Shown here in pieces: positions 1 to 10,880 of a stretch of 64,000 bases of DNA (the stretch's first letter is position 1; the number at the start of each line of letters is the position of its first letter). The notes below the pieces were generated by a model. It made no database searches. It saw only the letters and a list, made by a program, of their open reading frames with translations, and had not been told where the DNA came from. Source of the stretch: Panopea generosa (taxonomy: Eukaryota > Mollusca > Bivalvia > Adapedonta > Hiatellidae); contig CM055900.1 in the NCBI GenBank assembly GCA_029582155.1, positions 47,628,236-47,692,235 of the forward strand, in the 5' to 3' direction. The position numbers and the translations under genes are program-made.

Positions 1-445
1 ATTGATCACAATTATTCATATGCTTAAAATTATCAGTTTTTCCAAATAAAACCTTACCTTTGTATTCCAATAGCGTTGTATTGATCTTCGCTTGCTTGTC
101 AAGTAAGTCCTGTGACATTCGAATAACCTGTTTGTTGACATTTGAAATGGCTGTTTCGGTTAGTTCCTTCTGTTCTGTCAACGCGTCATTTAATGACTTC
201 GTGTTAACTGCCTGTAATAACTTAATATTTGTTTCCAAACTTTTTATATTTTCTACCAACCCCTTCATTTGCCGATCCCAAACGTTCAACTGATCTTTGG
301 TTAATTCCATCTGATGTTCCAGTCGTACCAATTTATGAAACACTTTTTCATCGTAATCGTACTTATGACATTTTGGTTCTTCCAGACTCCTTGCATAAGA
401 TGTTGAGAAAATACATAAGACAGCAAACGTAATTCTGAAATACAT
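1..445 (-). CDS. C1q-domain protein, copy C, exon 1 (partial gene)
   Basis: First coding exon of a secreted coiled-coil/C1q protein. The ATG is at 445-443 and the frame is open without a stop to 58, where AAAG is followed by GTAAGG, a good splice donor at 57-56. The exon is 388 nt, exactly the length of exon 1 in copies A and B, and also ends in phase 1. It encodes a signal peptide (about residues 1-18), one cysteine at residue 26, and a long heptad-rich helix (about 33-128) expected to oligomerise the protein. It differs from copy A at 5 of 129 residues. The C1q exon must lie left of position 1, so I cannot tell whether the gene is complete. The start was chosen because the signal peptide begins at this ATG; upstream in-frame codons offer only a TTG. 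Confidence 0.85.
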   Translation of the reverse strand, partial: MYFRITFAVLCIFSTSYARSLEEPKCHKYDYDEKVFHKLVRLEHQMELTKDQLNVWDRQMKGLVENIKSLETNIKLLQAVNTKSLNDALTEQKELTETAISNVNKQVIRMSQDLLDKQAKINTTLLEYKGKVLFGKTDNFKHMNNCDQ

Positions 446-524
446 TGTAGAAATAGATGCTCTGTGTTTGTGAGAGTTCAACAACGTCTACATCTGCTAA
501 TGACTGTGAAACAGGCAAGCACGC

Positions 525-532
525 CTTAAATA
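525..532 (-). promoter_or_regulatory. TATA box of C1q copy C
   Basis: Read on the minus strand this is TATTTAAG, 80 nt upstream of the ATG. It is followed about 30 nt downstream by TCACAGTCATT, a plausible initiator, giving a 5' UTR of roughly 50-60 nt. The same arrangement is present in copy A. Confidence 0.6.
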
Positions 533-784
533 CAACATGCTGCATACGCTGAAGTGGCCATCAAAACATAATTATTGGGTTACGTCCGTAGCGCAAATCT
601 GTGTATAACATGTCATTATAAATAAAGACAATAAAATACGTCCAAAAGCAAAACAATCAAAACATGATTGCTCCAGTATCTTTATTAGATTAAAAAATTA
701 AAAAAAATGAATTACAGTCTTCTTTCAAATTGGCAACCATATTGAGAAATGATATGTTTAATTTGTCAGAATGAATTTTGTTCA

Positions 785-1010
785 TGAAGCCTCCGTAGGC
801 GAGTTGTCTTTATAGTCATCTTAAGATCACTTACCTCTCGTCACTGAAGTGGTGAGTTCACGCCAAGCTTGGTTCAAACATATTGTATGAAAAGGTTGGC
901 CAGACACATGGTGGTTCAACTCAGATGCATGTACATATTCATATGGGTTTTCCTCTATGATGTTACAATAGCTTCCATTTATAACCTATAAGGTGTTAAA
1001 GATAACATAT
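785..1010 (+). mobile_element. tRNA-Leu-like SINE, founder locus of the 42-bp satellite
   Basis: Resembles the element at 9160-9385. It has a decayed tRNA-Leu-like head with an anticodon-loop remnant (TCTTAAGA), the shared stretch AAGATCACTTACCTCTC, and a B-box-like GAGTTCACGCC near 854-864. A body and a tail sharing CTCAGATGCAT/GTGTTAAA-type blocks follow. Immediately after the B box sits one 42-bp segment bracketed by the direct repeat TGGTTCAA at 870-877 and 912-919, exactly 42 bp apart. The same element lies upstream of C1q copies A and B. Confidence 0.55.
870..919 (+). repeat. Single 42-bp satellite founder unit
   Basis: One unit of the sequence that forms the 11.8-kb array at 14.75-26.55 kb. 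It is flanked by 8-bp direct repeats (TGGTTCAA), the classic seed for replication slippage or unequal exchange. Confidence 0.8.
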
Positions 1011-3744
1011 ATCCCAATAAAAAAACAACATAAATAAAAGATGTCTATAGCGGTGAATATCGGAAAACTTCTAAAACACATCCGTATGGATGTTATATAC
1101 GCATTGGTCTTAATAATGAAATATACAAGTTATGTTTATAAGGCTTTCTATCAAAAGTGGGATCAGGCCAGACTTTTATATATAGAGCGTATAAATATAT
1201 TTATAGTCAGAGTATTTCATATGCATATTTTAATGGTCGAAACCCGTGTATGAAGCCATTTTGTAACCATGCTTTATTTTGCTAAATATATTTTTATGGT
1301 TACCATTATCAATTAAGGAAAGTTGTATATTACGTTCTGTTATTTTTCAATCATAAAAAGTAACGCATTTAATATACCATGTTTATATTTATTCATTTAA
1401 ATACTTCATACATTAGCAAAACAACATCGGATCCCTGAATACTGTTTGATAAAATGTGTTTACTGATCATAGACTCCTGCAAATGATAAACGGAATTATG
1501 GTAAAGATATTGATGCAGTCGTATGGTGTTATGCTGTTTTATTAAACTGCATCAAAATTATACTAGACTTGGATTGTTCATTCACAACAAAACCTTAACG
1601 CAAAAGGCTATGTCGACGCGACGTAATATTCCCAGGTTACAATTTTGTTACGCCTGACCTCCATGACAATTTACGAAAATTCCATAGAAAATATTTGGGT
1701 CACCATGTAAGTTCTCTCATTTTTATGAAAATGCAGGATACCTTTCGGAAATAACATGTATTCCTTATCTTATACTAAATATTTATATTATTACAATTTT
1801 TATCAATACTGTTTAGAATAGAAGGTGGTGCTAACTTTTCATTCAAAACTACATTTTATAGGTCAATCAAACTTTTCAAGCAAATAGTTCAAATAAGATG
1901 AAACACAATCTATTGCATTTCCAGTTAAATGTACTGTAAAACAATGAACTATTTTTTTATCCCTAACATCCGCATTCTTGAATACATCTGTAGCACGAAT
2001 CTTTTTTTAAATGTATAGATAGACTATCATCATTACTTGCGTCATATAGCTATCTTAATCTGTGAGGTCAGAAATTTGATTTTGTTGTTGCGAAGTGTAA
2101 TCAGATTCGTGGGAAAATGTAAGTGCTTTCTTATTTTCTCACTGAACGAAATGCATTTTGTGGCCAGAACAATATCAGTTCAGGAGTTAAAAGGCACGAT
2201 CTATTGAATGTGTGGTGATGAATTAACAAGAAATTCTTACTTAATAGTGTATATTTATAAATTATGATCAGAGAAGTGGAGGTATACATACAAGAAAGAG
2301 TTGAAAAATTATTTTTGGTCGACTACGTATACCTAAAGAATAAGGACGATTAATCTAATCACCACTAGAAGGGCTTAACGTAGACCATATCAAAATTAAC
2401 TTGCAAGTTTATTCTTATTAACTATAACTTCTGAACTTATTTGCATGCATCAAATGTCATAAATCAATGACTCCTATACTTGATAATGAGAGTATTTTTT
2501 ACATTTTATGACTGTATGTTGCTTCATCATTGTGCTGGCAGTCTAGTCCTCTATTTTAGAGTTAATTTGCAAGTTGACTTCTATAAACGAAATAATGAAA
2601 TCATGTACACGTAATTTCATTAAAAATTATAGCACAATGATTCGCTAAACATGTATATAAGAGTTCACTTAACTGTTAAGGACTCTAGGATACGTCGCTT
2701 GAGAATCACTGTCACTGTATTATATATAAAAACATTTTAATAAAAATGTCTCCAAATACATTGAATCATACACTCTGCTAGCTGCTCTATATTCTTAACA
2801 AAATTTACAATAGAATATGCCGTGTTGATATTTGTAAGGTTTCTATCAGCTCAAAGTCGCTGGGACAAGTTTTAGAACAGAGTGGTTATTTTGCTTTAAC
2901 AAACAACTTCTGAAGACGAACACTACTGAACGCCGACACAAGCCCATACAGTTGAGCGAGCGGATGATATATTCTGTTGGGGCTTCCTGGCAGTTTGCAG
3001 TGCAAATAGACTGGTTGCATCTTGACATCTTACATACAATGCTTATCTTTGTTTACATGTATGTCGTTGAACTGACACCGGTATTGTTAGCACTCATATG
3101 TATATGATCATCGAGTCGTGTATTGTTCAGGGTTAAATATTTTTCTTACCATTTCAGTATACAAGTTAAATGATGTTTGTCTAATATATCATAATATATG
3201 ACTTTTGAAATATCAAAATATGTTTAGCAATGATCAACGACCAGTGTTTTATTTTAACATATAAAAAGACTGAAAACAATAATCAAACATGTTGTAATAA
3301 CAGTTTGATAAAAGACAAGTACCTATAATAAAGATAAAAACACTTTAATACAAATCAATGTAATAAGTTTAATCTATAAGACAAGTCTTCTTTCCGTAAC
3401 ACTTTTAATCGGACTGCGATAGCGACGTTTACTCACCAGTATTAACATGCCATATTTTGAGGGTCGGTAGAATATAAATGCAACCTAGTAAAAAATATCG
3501 TACAAGTAGATTCCAGAAGCATGTTTAGTATATAAATATAAACAAACATGCCTTATTCTATGTAAGCGAATACAGTATTAGTCACGTGTATGCATCAAAT
3601 GTGTTACTTTTAAGTGTTGAATGTAATATATTTCAGAAATAGTTTAAACAAGTTCTTACAACTTAGGCAAATCACGCAAATGATTGGTATTAAAACGGAA
3701 TAAAAGTAACCGTTCATTTATTCTTATACGGTCCGAACTATGCA

Positions 3745-3935
3745 TACAATCTAATACAGTCTTTAATCTTCACATCTACGCCAATACAGTCTGAAATCTG
3801 CACTTTTGGTCCCATACAGTCATAAATCTGCACACAATCTAATTCAGTCATAAATCTGCACATCCACGCAAATACAGTCTGAAATATGCACATCTACCCT
3901 AAAACAGGCCGAAATCTGCACATCTACTCTAATCT
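3745..3935 (+). repeat. Degenerate ~30-bp minisatellite, part 1
   Basis: Repeated AATACAGTCTGAAATCTGCA / CATCTACTCT motifs with a period of about 30 bp. Continues after an interruption at 4225-4520. No coding potential. Confidence 0.7.
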
Positions 3936-4224
3936 ATGTAATGTATTTTTCAATATTATTTTGTCATCCATTTACATGAATGAATATATGAACACATGTA
4001 AAATAAACTTAGATATATATCTGACTACTTTAAACCATATGCTATTCATCATGGTTAACAGTGCGTTTATAGGTTAAAATGTTAAACGTATGTTAAACGT
4101 ATATTTCCTATGTATCCTGTATAATTGATGTTCTTTCTAATGTGGTGTACATATATTAGACGAAGCATAAATAACTTATCAAACTAAGATATCTTAAAGT
4201 AGTTTAAACCATAGGCTATGCATC
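3930..4224 (+). repeat. Fragment of C1q 3'-flank sequence, displaced
   Basis: Homologous to 10395-10695 (reverse complement) and to 50245-50560 (direct), which are the 3' flanks of C1q copies A and B. Shared blocks include GTTAAACGTATGTTAAACGT and ATGATGTTCTTTC-like segments. Here it interrupts the 30-bp minisatellite and lies upstream of copy C, so it is a displaced fragment or a dispersed repeat, not a gene flank. Confidence 0.65.
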
Positions 4225-4520
4225 ACGATACCGAAATCTGCACATTTACTCTAATACAGTCTGAACACTGCACATTTACTCTAATACTGTCCGACTCGGA
4301 AATCAGCACACATTTTAATACTGTCTGAAATCTGCACATTTCTCTAGTACAGTTCGAAATCTGCACATTAACTCTAATACAGTTCAAAATCTGCACAAAG
4401 TGTAATACAGTTTGAAATATACACACCTACTCTAATACTGTCCGAAATTTGCACATTTACTGTAATATGGTCTAAAATTGGCCCATTTACTCTAATACAG
4501 TCCCAAATCTGCACATATAT
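4225..4520 (+). repeat. Degenerate ~30-bp minisatellite, part 2
   Basis: Units of ATCTGCACATTTACTCTAAT/ACAGTC. Same family as 3745-3935. Confidence 0.7.
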
Positions 4521-4529
4521 AAATTTCCT

Positions 4530-4840
4530 TGCTTGGCGATAAGCATTAAGAGTTACAGCTCTAGGTCTGGTTTGCCAGGTGTCAGTATAATGTTACTGGG
4601 TGGGGTATCATACCATGGGTCTGCGGCATGTTACTCCAGTGCAGCCGCTATAAGAATAATGACAGCGTCGCAATATAATTGAACAATTGTTCAAAGCGAC
4701 GATAAACACCATAAAACAACAACCCTGTTACATGCAGTTACTGTCCAAACCACATACAACACCACTATTACTTTATATATTCTCATGATGACAATGTCTT
4801 CCTCATTGCATTAGCAGAGTTGCACGTCTCAACGGAATTA
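4530..4840 (+). mobile_element. Helitron/pearl-like conserved module I
   Basis: Non-coding module with GGTCTGGTTTGCCAGGTGTC, AGTATAATGTTACTGGGTGG, a TACTCCAGTG block and GACAGCGTCGCAATATAA. The same order recurs at 31630-31985 and, inverted, at 38955-39300. From general knowledge this module typifies bivalve non-autonomous Helitron-like (pearl-type) elements, in which a conserved block is followed by a tandem minisatellite. Here the 21-bp array follows directly. The assignment comes from memory and was not checked by search. Confidence 0.6.
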
Positions 4841-7665
4841 CAGTCGTTATTTGCAGTGATCCGATCGTCATTTGCAGTGTTCAGCTCGTCATTTGACGTG
4901 AACCTATCATCATTTGCAGTGCTCCGAACATTATTTGCAGTGACCCGATCGTCATTTGCAGTGACCCGATCGTCATTCGCAGAGTTCTGATCGTCATTTG
5001 CCATGACCAGATCGTCATTTCCAGAGATCCGACCGTTCCAATCGTTTATGGCAGTGGATCGATCGTCATTTGCAGTGACCTGATCGTCATTTACAGTGAC
5101 CATATCATCATTTGCAGTGACCATATCGTTATTTCCAGTGACCCGATCGTCATTTGCAGTGACCGGATCGTAATTTGCATCGATCCGATTGTCATTTACA
5201 ATGTTCCGATCATAATTGGCAGTGATACGATGATCATTTGCAGTGATTCGATCGTCATTAGCAATGTTCCGCTCGTCATTTTCAGTGTTCTGATCGTCAT
5301 TTGCCGTGACCAGATTGTCATTTGCAACGATCCAATGGTCATTTGTAGCGATCCAATGGTCATTTGCAGTGATCCGATCGTCATTTACAGTAACCTTATC
5401 GTCATTTGCAATTACCCAATCGTCATTTGCAGCGATCCAGTCGTCATTTGCAGTGACCAGATCGTCATTTTCAGTGCTTAGATCGTCATTTCAGAGACAC
5501 GATCTTCATTTGCAATGATCCAAATTGAATCGTCATTGGCAGTGACCCGATCATTATTGCCATTGACACTATCGTCATTTGCAATTTTCCGATCTTTTTT
5601 AGCCCTGACCCTATCGTCATTTGCAATGTTCTTATCATTGTCTGCAGTGATCCGATCGTTATTTTCAGCGACCCGATGGTCATTTGCAGTGACCTTATCG
5701 TAATTTGCAGCGATCCGATTGTCAATTAAAATGTTCCGATTATCAATTGCAGTGATCCAATGGTCATTTGCAGTGATCCGATCGTCATTTACAGTAACCT
5801 TATCGTCATTTGCAGTTACCCAATCGTCATTTGCAGCGATCCAATCGTCATTTGCAGTGACCAGATCATCATTTTCAGTATTCCGATCGTCATTTGCAGA
5901 GACACAATCTTCATTTGCAATGATCCAAATTGAATCGTTATTTGCAGTGACCCGATCATTATTGCCAGTGACACGATCGTCATTTACAATGTTCCGATTA
6001 TCAATTGCAGTGATCCTATGGTCATTTGCAGTGGCCCAATCATCATTAGCAGTATTCCGCTCGTCATAAGCAGTGTTCTGGTCGTCATTCGCAGTGTTCT
6101 GGTCGTCATTTCCAACGATTCACTGGTCATTTGCAGTGTTCCGATAGTGATTTGCAATGACATTATCGATATTTTCAGCGACCCGATGGTCATTTGCAGT
6201 GACCTGATCGTAATTTGGAGCGATCCGATCGTCATTACCAAAGTTCCTATTATTGTTTGCAGTGACCAAATCGTCATTAGCAGTGTTCCGCTCGTCATTA
6301 GCAGTGTTCTGGTTGTCATTCGCTGTGTTCATCATTATTTTCCAACAGTTCACTGGTCATTTGAAGTGATCCGATAGTCATTTGCAGTGACATTATCGTC
6401 ATTTGCAGTGATCCAATCATCATTTGCAGTGATCCAATCATCATTTGCAGCGATCCAATCTTCATTTGCAGTGACTCGATTGTCATTTTCAGTGTTCCGA
6501 TCATCATTGGCAGAGACACGATCGCCATTTGCAAAGATCTAATCGTCATTTACAGTGACACGATCATTTGTTTCAGTGACACGATCGTCATTTGCAATGT
6601 TCCGATCGTTTTATTGCAGTGACCATGTCGTCATTTGCAATGTTCTTATCATTGTTTGTAGTGACCTGATCGTTATTTGTAGTTATTTGCAATGAACCGA
6701 TTGTTATTTGCAGTAATCCAATGGTCATTTGCAGTGATCTGATAGTCATTTGCAGAGAACATATTGTTTTTTTAGCAGTGACCTGATCGTCATTTACAGT
6801 GACCCAATCGTCAAATGCAGCAACCCGATCGTCATTAGTAGCGTTCCGCTCGTCAATTGCAGAGATCCGATCCGCATTTAAAGTAATCCAATCGTTATTT
6901 GCAGTGACCCGGTCGTCATTTGCGGTACCCTGATCGTCATTTGCAGTAACCGAAACGTCATTTACAGTGATCCAATCGTCATTTGCAGTGATCCGATCGT
7001 CATTTGCAGAGACCATATCGTTTTTAGCAGTGACCCGATTGTCATTTACAGTTACCCGATCGTCATATTCAGTTACCCAATCATCATTTGCTGTGACCCA
7101 AAGGTCACTTGCAGTGACCATATCGTTTTTTGCAGTGGTCCGATCATCAATTGCAGCAACCCGATCGTCATTAGCATTTGCAGTGATCCGATCGTCATTT
7201 GCAGTGATCTGACCTTCAAATGCAGCAACTCGATCCAATCAGCATTTGCTGTGATCCAATCCGCAATTGCAATGACGCGATCGTTATTTGCAGTAACCCA
7301 ATCTTTATTTGTAGAGATCTTTGATCGTCATTTGCAGCAAACCGATCGTCATTGGCAGTGTTCCCGTTGTCATTTGCAGTGATCTGATATTCATTTCCAG
7401 TGACCCGATCGTCATTTGCAATGTTCCGATCGTCATTTACAGTGACCCGATAATCATATGCAGCTATGTAAACTTCATTTGCAGCTACTCGATAGTTATA
7501 TGCCTTGATCCGATCGTCATTTGCAGCAACCCTATCTTCATTGGCAGTGTTCCGCTCGTCATTTGCAGTGATCCGATCCGCATTTGCAGCAATCCGATTA
7601 TCATATGCAGTGACCCGATCGTACTTTGCAGTGATCCAATCGTCAATTGCAATAACCCCATCATT
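4841..7665 (+). repeat. 21-bp minisatellite array (~134 units)
   Basis: Tandem units close to GATCGTCATTTGCAGTGATCC, about 2.8 kb, with variants in GTGACCC, GTGTTCC and CAATGTTCC. A higher-order period of about 405 bp is visible: the marker CAAATTGAATCG occurs at 5521 and again at 5926. Because 21 is a multiple of 3, open frames appear on both strands (7-residue repeats such as IVICSDP). Frequent frame changes and the lack of any start or splice context argue against coding. The array is the expanded tail of the pearl-like module at 4530; sister copies have only about 7 units. Confidence 0.9.
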
Positions 7666-7689
7666 TAACAGGAGAGTCCATTAAATAGT

Positions 7690-9160
7690 CTATGATTTTA
7701 ATTCCTATTAAAAATCTACGAAGACTCAATTAAACAAAACCATAAATCATTCATTTAATGCTATACAATTCGTAAAGCTTCATGAAACTTCCCAAATGTA
7801 CACTTTTTGATAATAACAAAAATGATTGCAATTAAATGTGTTAATAGTATTGCTAAAACCATTCCTGTAGACCAATAAGAAACTATTTTTAAAAAAGCGA
7901 GAACATAACTAACTTCGATAGAAATGTGTGTTTCTTAGACGAGAGGACTGAACTTAAAAATTTTTGTTTACATTTTTGTAATTCCGTAATGACTCGGTTG
8001 CTTTCCGACTGTACCTCCGCCAGTGTTCGGAAGTACACAAATGAATACTGCAGTGGTAGTGTGCAGATTAAGACTGTCAGATAAGGGAATCATTAACAAG
8101 ATTAGAACAGTTATGGCTTCACTAATATTATGTATCGTTATTAGGTTTTCTTTATTTAAAATATATATATTGATGTCTGCAATAAAACTGTATCGAACGT
8201 AGTACGCATTATATTATTTATACGCACTGAAAAACAATTAGTACGGAATACTAGTTTGGTCTAGTAACTCTTGCTCAGGATCCTCCATTGCATGTACGCG
8301 TGATACTGTCGCACGCGCTATCATCATTACGTCACAAATCACTTTATCGCAGTCAATATTGAGAGGCTACCAAGGATGGTTTATTTAGTACAGTTATTAG
8401 AAAAGTTATTTAATTTTTAATTTTATATGAACGATTCGTTGCTTACGTGCTCGTGGGTTCCAGTTCATTAGGACACTGGGAGGAATAAAAGGGACGTTCT
8501 TAAAAACTATCTAACCGCAAGCGGTTATTTAATTTTTAACCGCATCCCCTACAGTTCCCAATACAATGTTTCTCTCTGAAGTGAATTGATCATATATTAC
8601 CGACCGACACGTTTCCAAACAAGCTTCGTAACTCCCCGTTTTCTGCCGAATGTGTTCATCGGAAAGAGACGAACATTAATTTGTTAACAAAACCCGTTCT
8701 TAATTTTGTACTAATAATATGCTTTATATTTATTTTTTCGTTTGCAAAGTCTCTCAGTGATCAAATAAACATGTATTCTATCATCTGGAAGATTACAATT
8801 CACTTAAATTAAAACTAAAAACGACCATTTCGGAAGTTGAGCCTTTAATACGTTTGTATTTTGTGATATGCAATAGAATTTTGACATTATTTTGAAAAGC
8901 GACATTTACTCTCGTCGTACACGGAGGGTGATATATACGGCTACCAGAACGTTGATGTTGTTGTTTTTTAAATTATGCACAGTGTCTTGTATTAAAACTT
9001 CTTATTAAAACGAATACGCCAAATAGTTTGAGATGAGCCAACGTGTCAGCGTATGCAAACTTAAAAGGTACCTAACGGGATGCAGATAAAAGAGGCCATG
9101 TTTGGTGACTGGTTTCGCTTTAACGAACATTTGGTATTTTTACAATTTGTCAATGGCGTC
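7690..9160. other. No recognised feature
   Basis: About 1.5 kb of AT-rich DNA with only short open frames. No repeat, exon or RNA signature recognised. Confidence 0.5.
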
Positions 9161-9385
9161 TTCCGTTGTCGAGTGATTTAAGACGCCGTCTCAAGATCAC
9201 TTACCTCTCACTGCTAAGGTTGTAGGTTTAAGACCCGCTCGCTCCAAAATCTTTACGTGAGAAAGTTTGCCAGCGAAGGACGGTTATTCTACTCAGATTC
9301 ATATGAGGTCTTCATTCACCAATAAAACTGGATATGCCATATATAACATGAAATGTGTTGAAAATGGTGTTAAACCCTATTCGAA
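9160..9385 (+). mobile_element. tRNA-Leu-derived SINE
   Basis: The head resembles tRNA-Leu(CAA): D-arm-like GAGTGATTTAAGACGCC, anticodon loop CTCAAGA, a long variable arm and B-box-like GTAGGTTTAAGACCC. The body carries AAAGTTTGCCAGCGAAGGAC and a tail ending near TGTTGAAAATGGTGTTAAAC. It is a less rearranged relative of the SINE that seeded the 42-bp satellite. It lies at the outer edge of the duplicated block. Confidence 0.6.
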
Positions 9386-9407
9386 TAATAGTGACCATTT
9401 GTTGTCA

Positions 9408-10870
9408 AACATTAAGGTCGCAGTGAGCAGAATACTTTAGTTTTATATTTTTAAAACGTGTTTGTATTAATATGACATGACAAAAATAAAAGCGTATATT
9501 TATGCAACAAGATAATATTTTATACAGGGAAACAGATATCTTTTATCAAACCTTTTTATTGGATATGATATTTAGTCGGCCTAAAATCGCATTTATTCAT
9601 TCATTGTACTCGTTGTAACGATAGATCATGCATTTTAGATACGTATACTTTCTTATATCTTTAACAATGAAATTATAATTTCCGTACGATTTTTTCAGTA
9701 TCTTAACATATACAAATACATATACGAAATCAGCTATGATACAAGGTGTCAGTTATTTAGTGATTTAGTGATTTTACTGTTTGTCGCCTACATACGGCCA
9801 AATAAAGTTTTTTCAATTAATCGAATTACCTTATATGCAGTTCATTCAATGTCTTGAGAAAATCTGCAAGGTTAAATTGAATATCCGAAACATACTATTC
9901 ATGCTTACAGAATCTCCATTGTTGCAAACGTACTATAAATATATGTCAAATTTTAATGAGGTCTAAACCATGTGTTATACTTAACACAGAAAACATGTTA
10001 ATAAATAATTAAACAGAGCAAAAGTCTCATTAGTTTCATTGGATATTAAGCACATATTTGATATTATATCAACAACTAAGGAAACATTTACCATGATATT
10101 AAATAAAATGCCACAGTGTGAATATATTTTGTTTTCTTTAATTCATTTTATAGATATACTCGTTAAATTTCAGACAGGCAACGTACGACCGTATACATTC
10201 TTGAATCGAAACGTATATATTGTCACAAACCATGATGTATAGCCAATGGTTTAAAGTACTTAAAAATATCTTGTTATTTATGATTCGTCTAATATATGTA
10301 CACCACATTAAAAAGAACATCAATTACATAGGATGCATAGGAAACATATGTTTAACATACGTTTAACATACGTTTAACATTTTAACCTATATAGTACTGT
10401 AAACCATGATGCATAGCCTATGGTTTAAAAAACTTTAAGATATCTTAGTTTGATTTCTTATTTATGATTCGTCTAATATATGTACACCACATAGGAAAGA
10501 ACATCAATTATATAGTATACATAGGAAATAAACGTTTTACATACGTTTAACATTTTAACCTATATTCGTACTGTTAACAATGATGAAAAGCATATGGTTT
10601 AAAGTAGTGAGATATATATCTAAGTTTATTTTACATGTGCACATATATTCATTCATGTAAATGGATGACAAAATAATATTGAAAAATACATTACATAGAT
10701 TATCTTTGTAATGCTCGCATAAAACTGATATACGAACACCAGTCAGGTAAAACTGTATAATTATGAATTATAGGATTTTATCTTATAAAGCAAGTTCGAG
10801 TTATTATTATAGTATTTAGCCATCACATTTGTAAAACTGTTCGTGTTCAATTGACGTACTCTCGAGAAGT
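9408..10870 (-). repeat. Duplicated 3' flank of C1q copy A
   Basis: Reverse-complement homologue of 50066-51310 downstream of copy B. Both end sharply at the stretch GGTCGCAGTGAGCA (near 9410) and TGCTCACTGCGACC (near 51295). Within it, 10205-10600 is an approximately 185-bp unit repeated in tandem about twice, containing TTTAACATACGTTTAACAT. Confidence 0.75.
10205..10600 (-). repeat. ~185-bp tandem duplication in C1q 3' flank
   Basis: Two consecutive copies carry the same order of blocks: a CATGATG/ATAGCC..GGTTTAAA motif, ATTCGTCTAATATATGTACA, AGAACATCAATTA and ACGTTTAACATTTTAACCTA. The copies differ by small indels. Confidence 0.65.
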
Positions 10871-10874
10871 AATA

Positions 10875-10880
10875 TTTATT
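10875..10880 (-). terminator. Poly(A) signal overlapping stop codon, copy A
   Basis: On the minus strand AATAAA spans the last Glu codon and the TAA stop (GAATAAATA). The orphan exon tail at 53370 shows the same overlap, and copy B has ATTAAA in the same place. Confidence 0.45.

Larger units (their letters stand above)
446..3636 (-). repeat. Duplicated 5' flank of C1q gene, copy C
   Basis: About 3.2 kb upstream of exon 1 that is collinear with the flanks of copy A (26.55-29.15 kb, beyond its satellite) and copy B (42.2-47.9 kb, inverted). Shared landmarks include the block at 2840-3020 and the stretch at 3110-3180. Homology stops near 3636, after which C departs from A and B. No conserved reading frame was found. 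A 110-bp piece near 1450-1560 is kept in B but missing in A. Confidence 0.75.

Noticed and set aside
60..293. Plus-strand open frames over C1q exon 1 (also at 13936-14169, and their minus-strand equivalents in copy B)
   Set aside because: Antisense shadows of the coiled-coil exon. They are conserved only because the real exon is conserved.
2846..3028. Minus-strand 60-codon frame in the conserved 5' flank
   Set aside because: The DNA is conserved in three copies, but the frame was not evidently maintained in copies A and B.
6588..7238. 216-codon minus-strand frame in the 21-bp array
   Set aside because: Tandem-repeat translation only (TANDDRV-like units), with no start or splice context.
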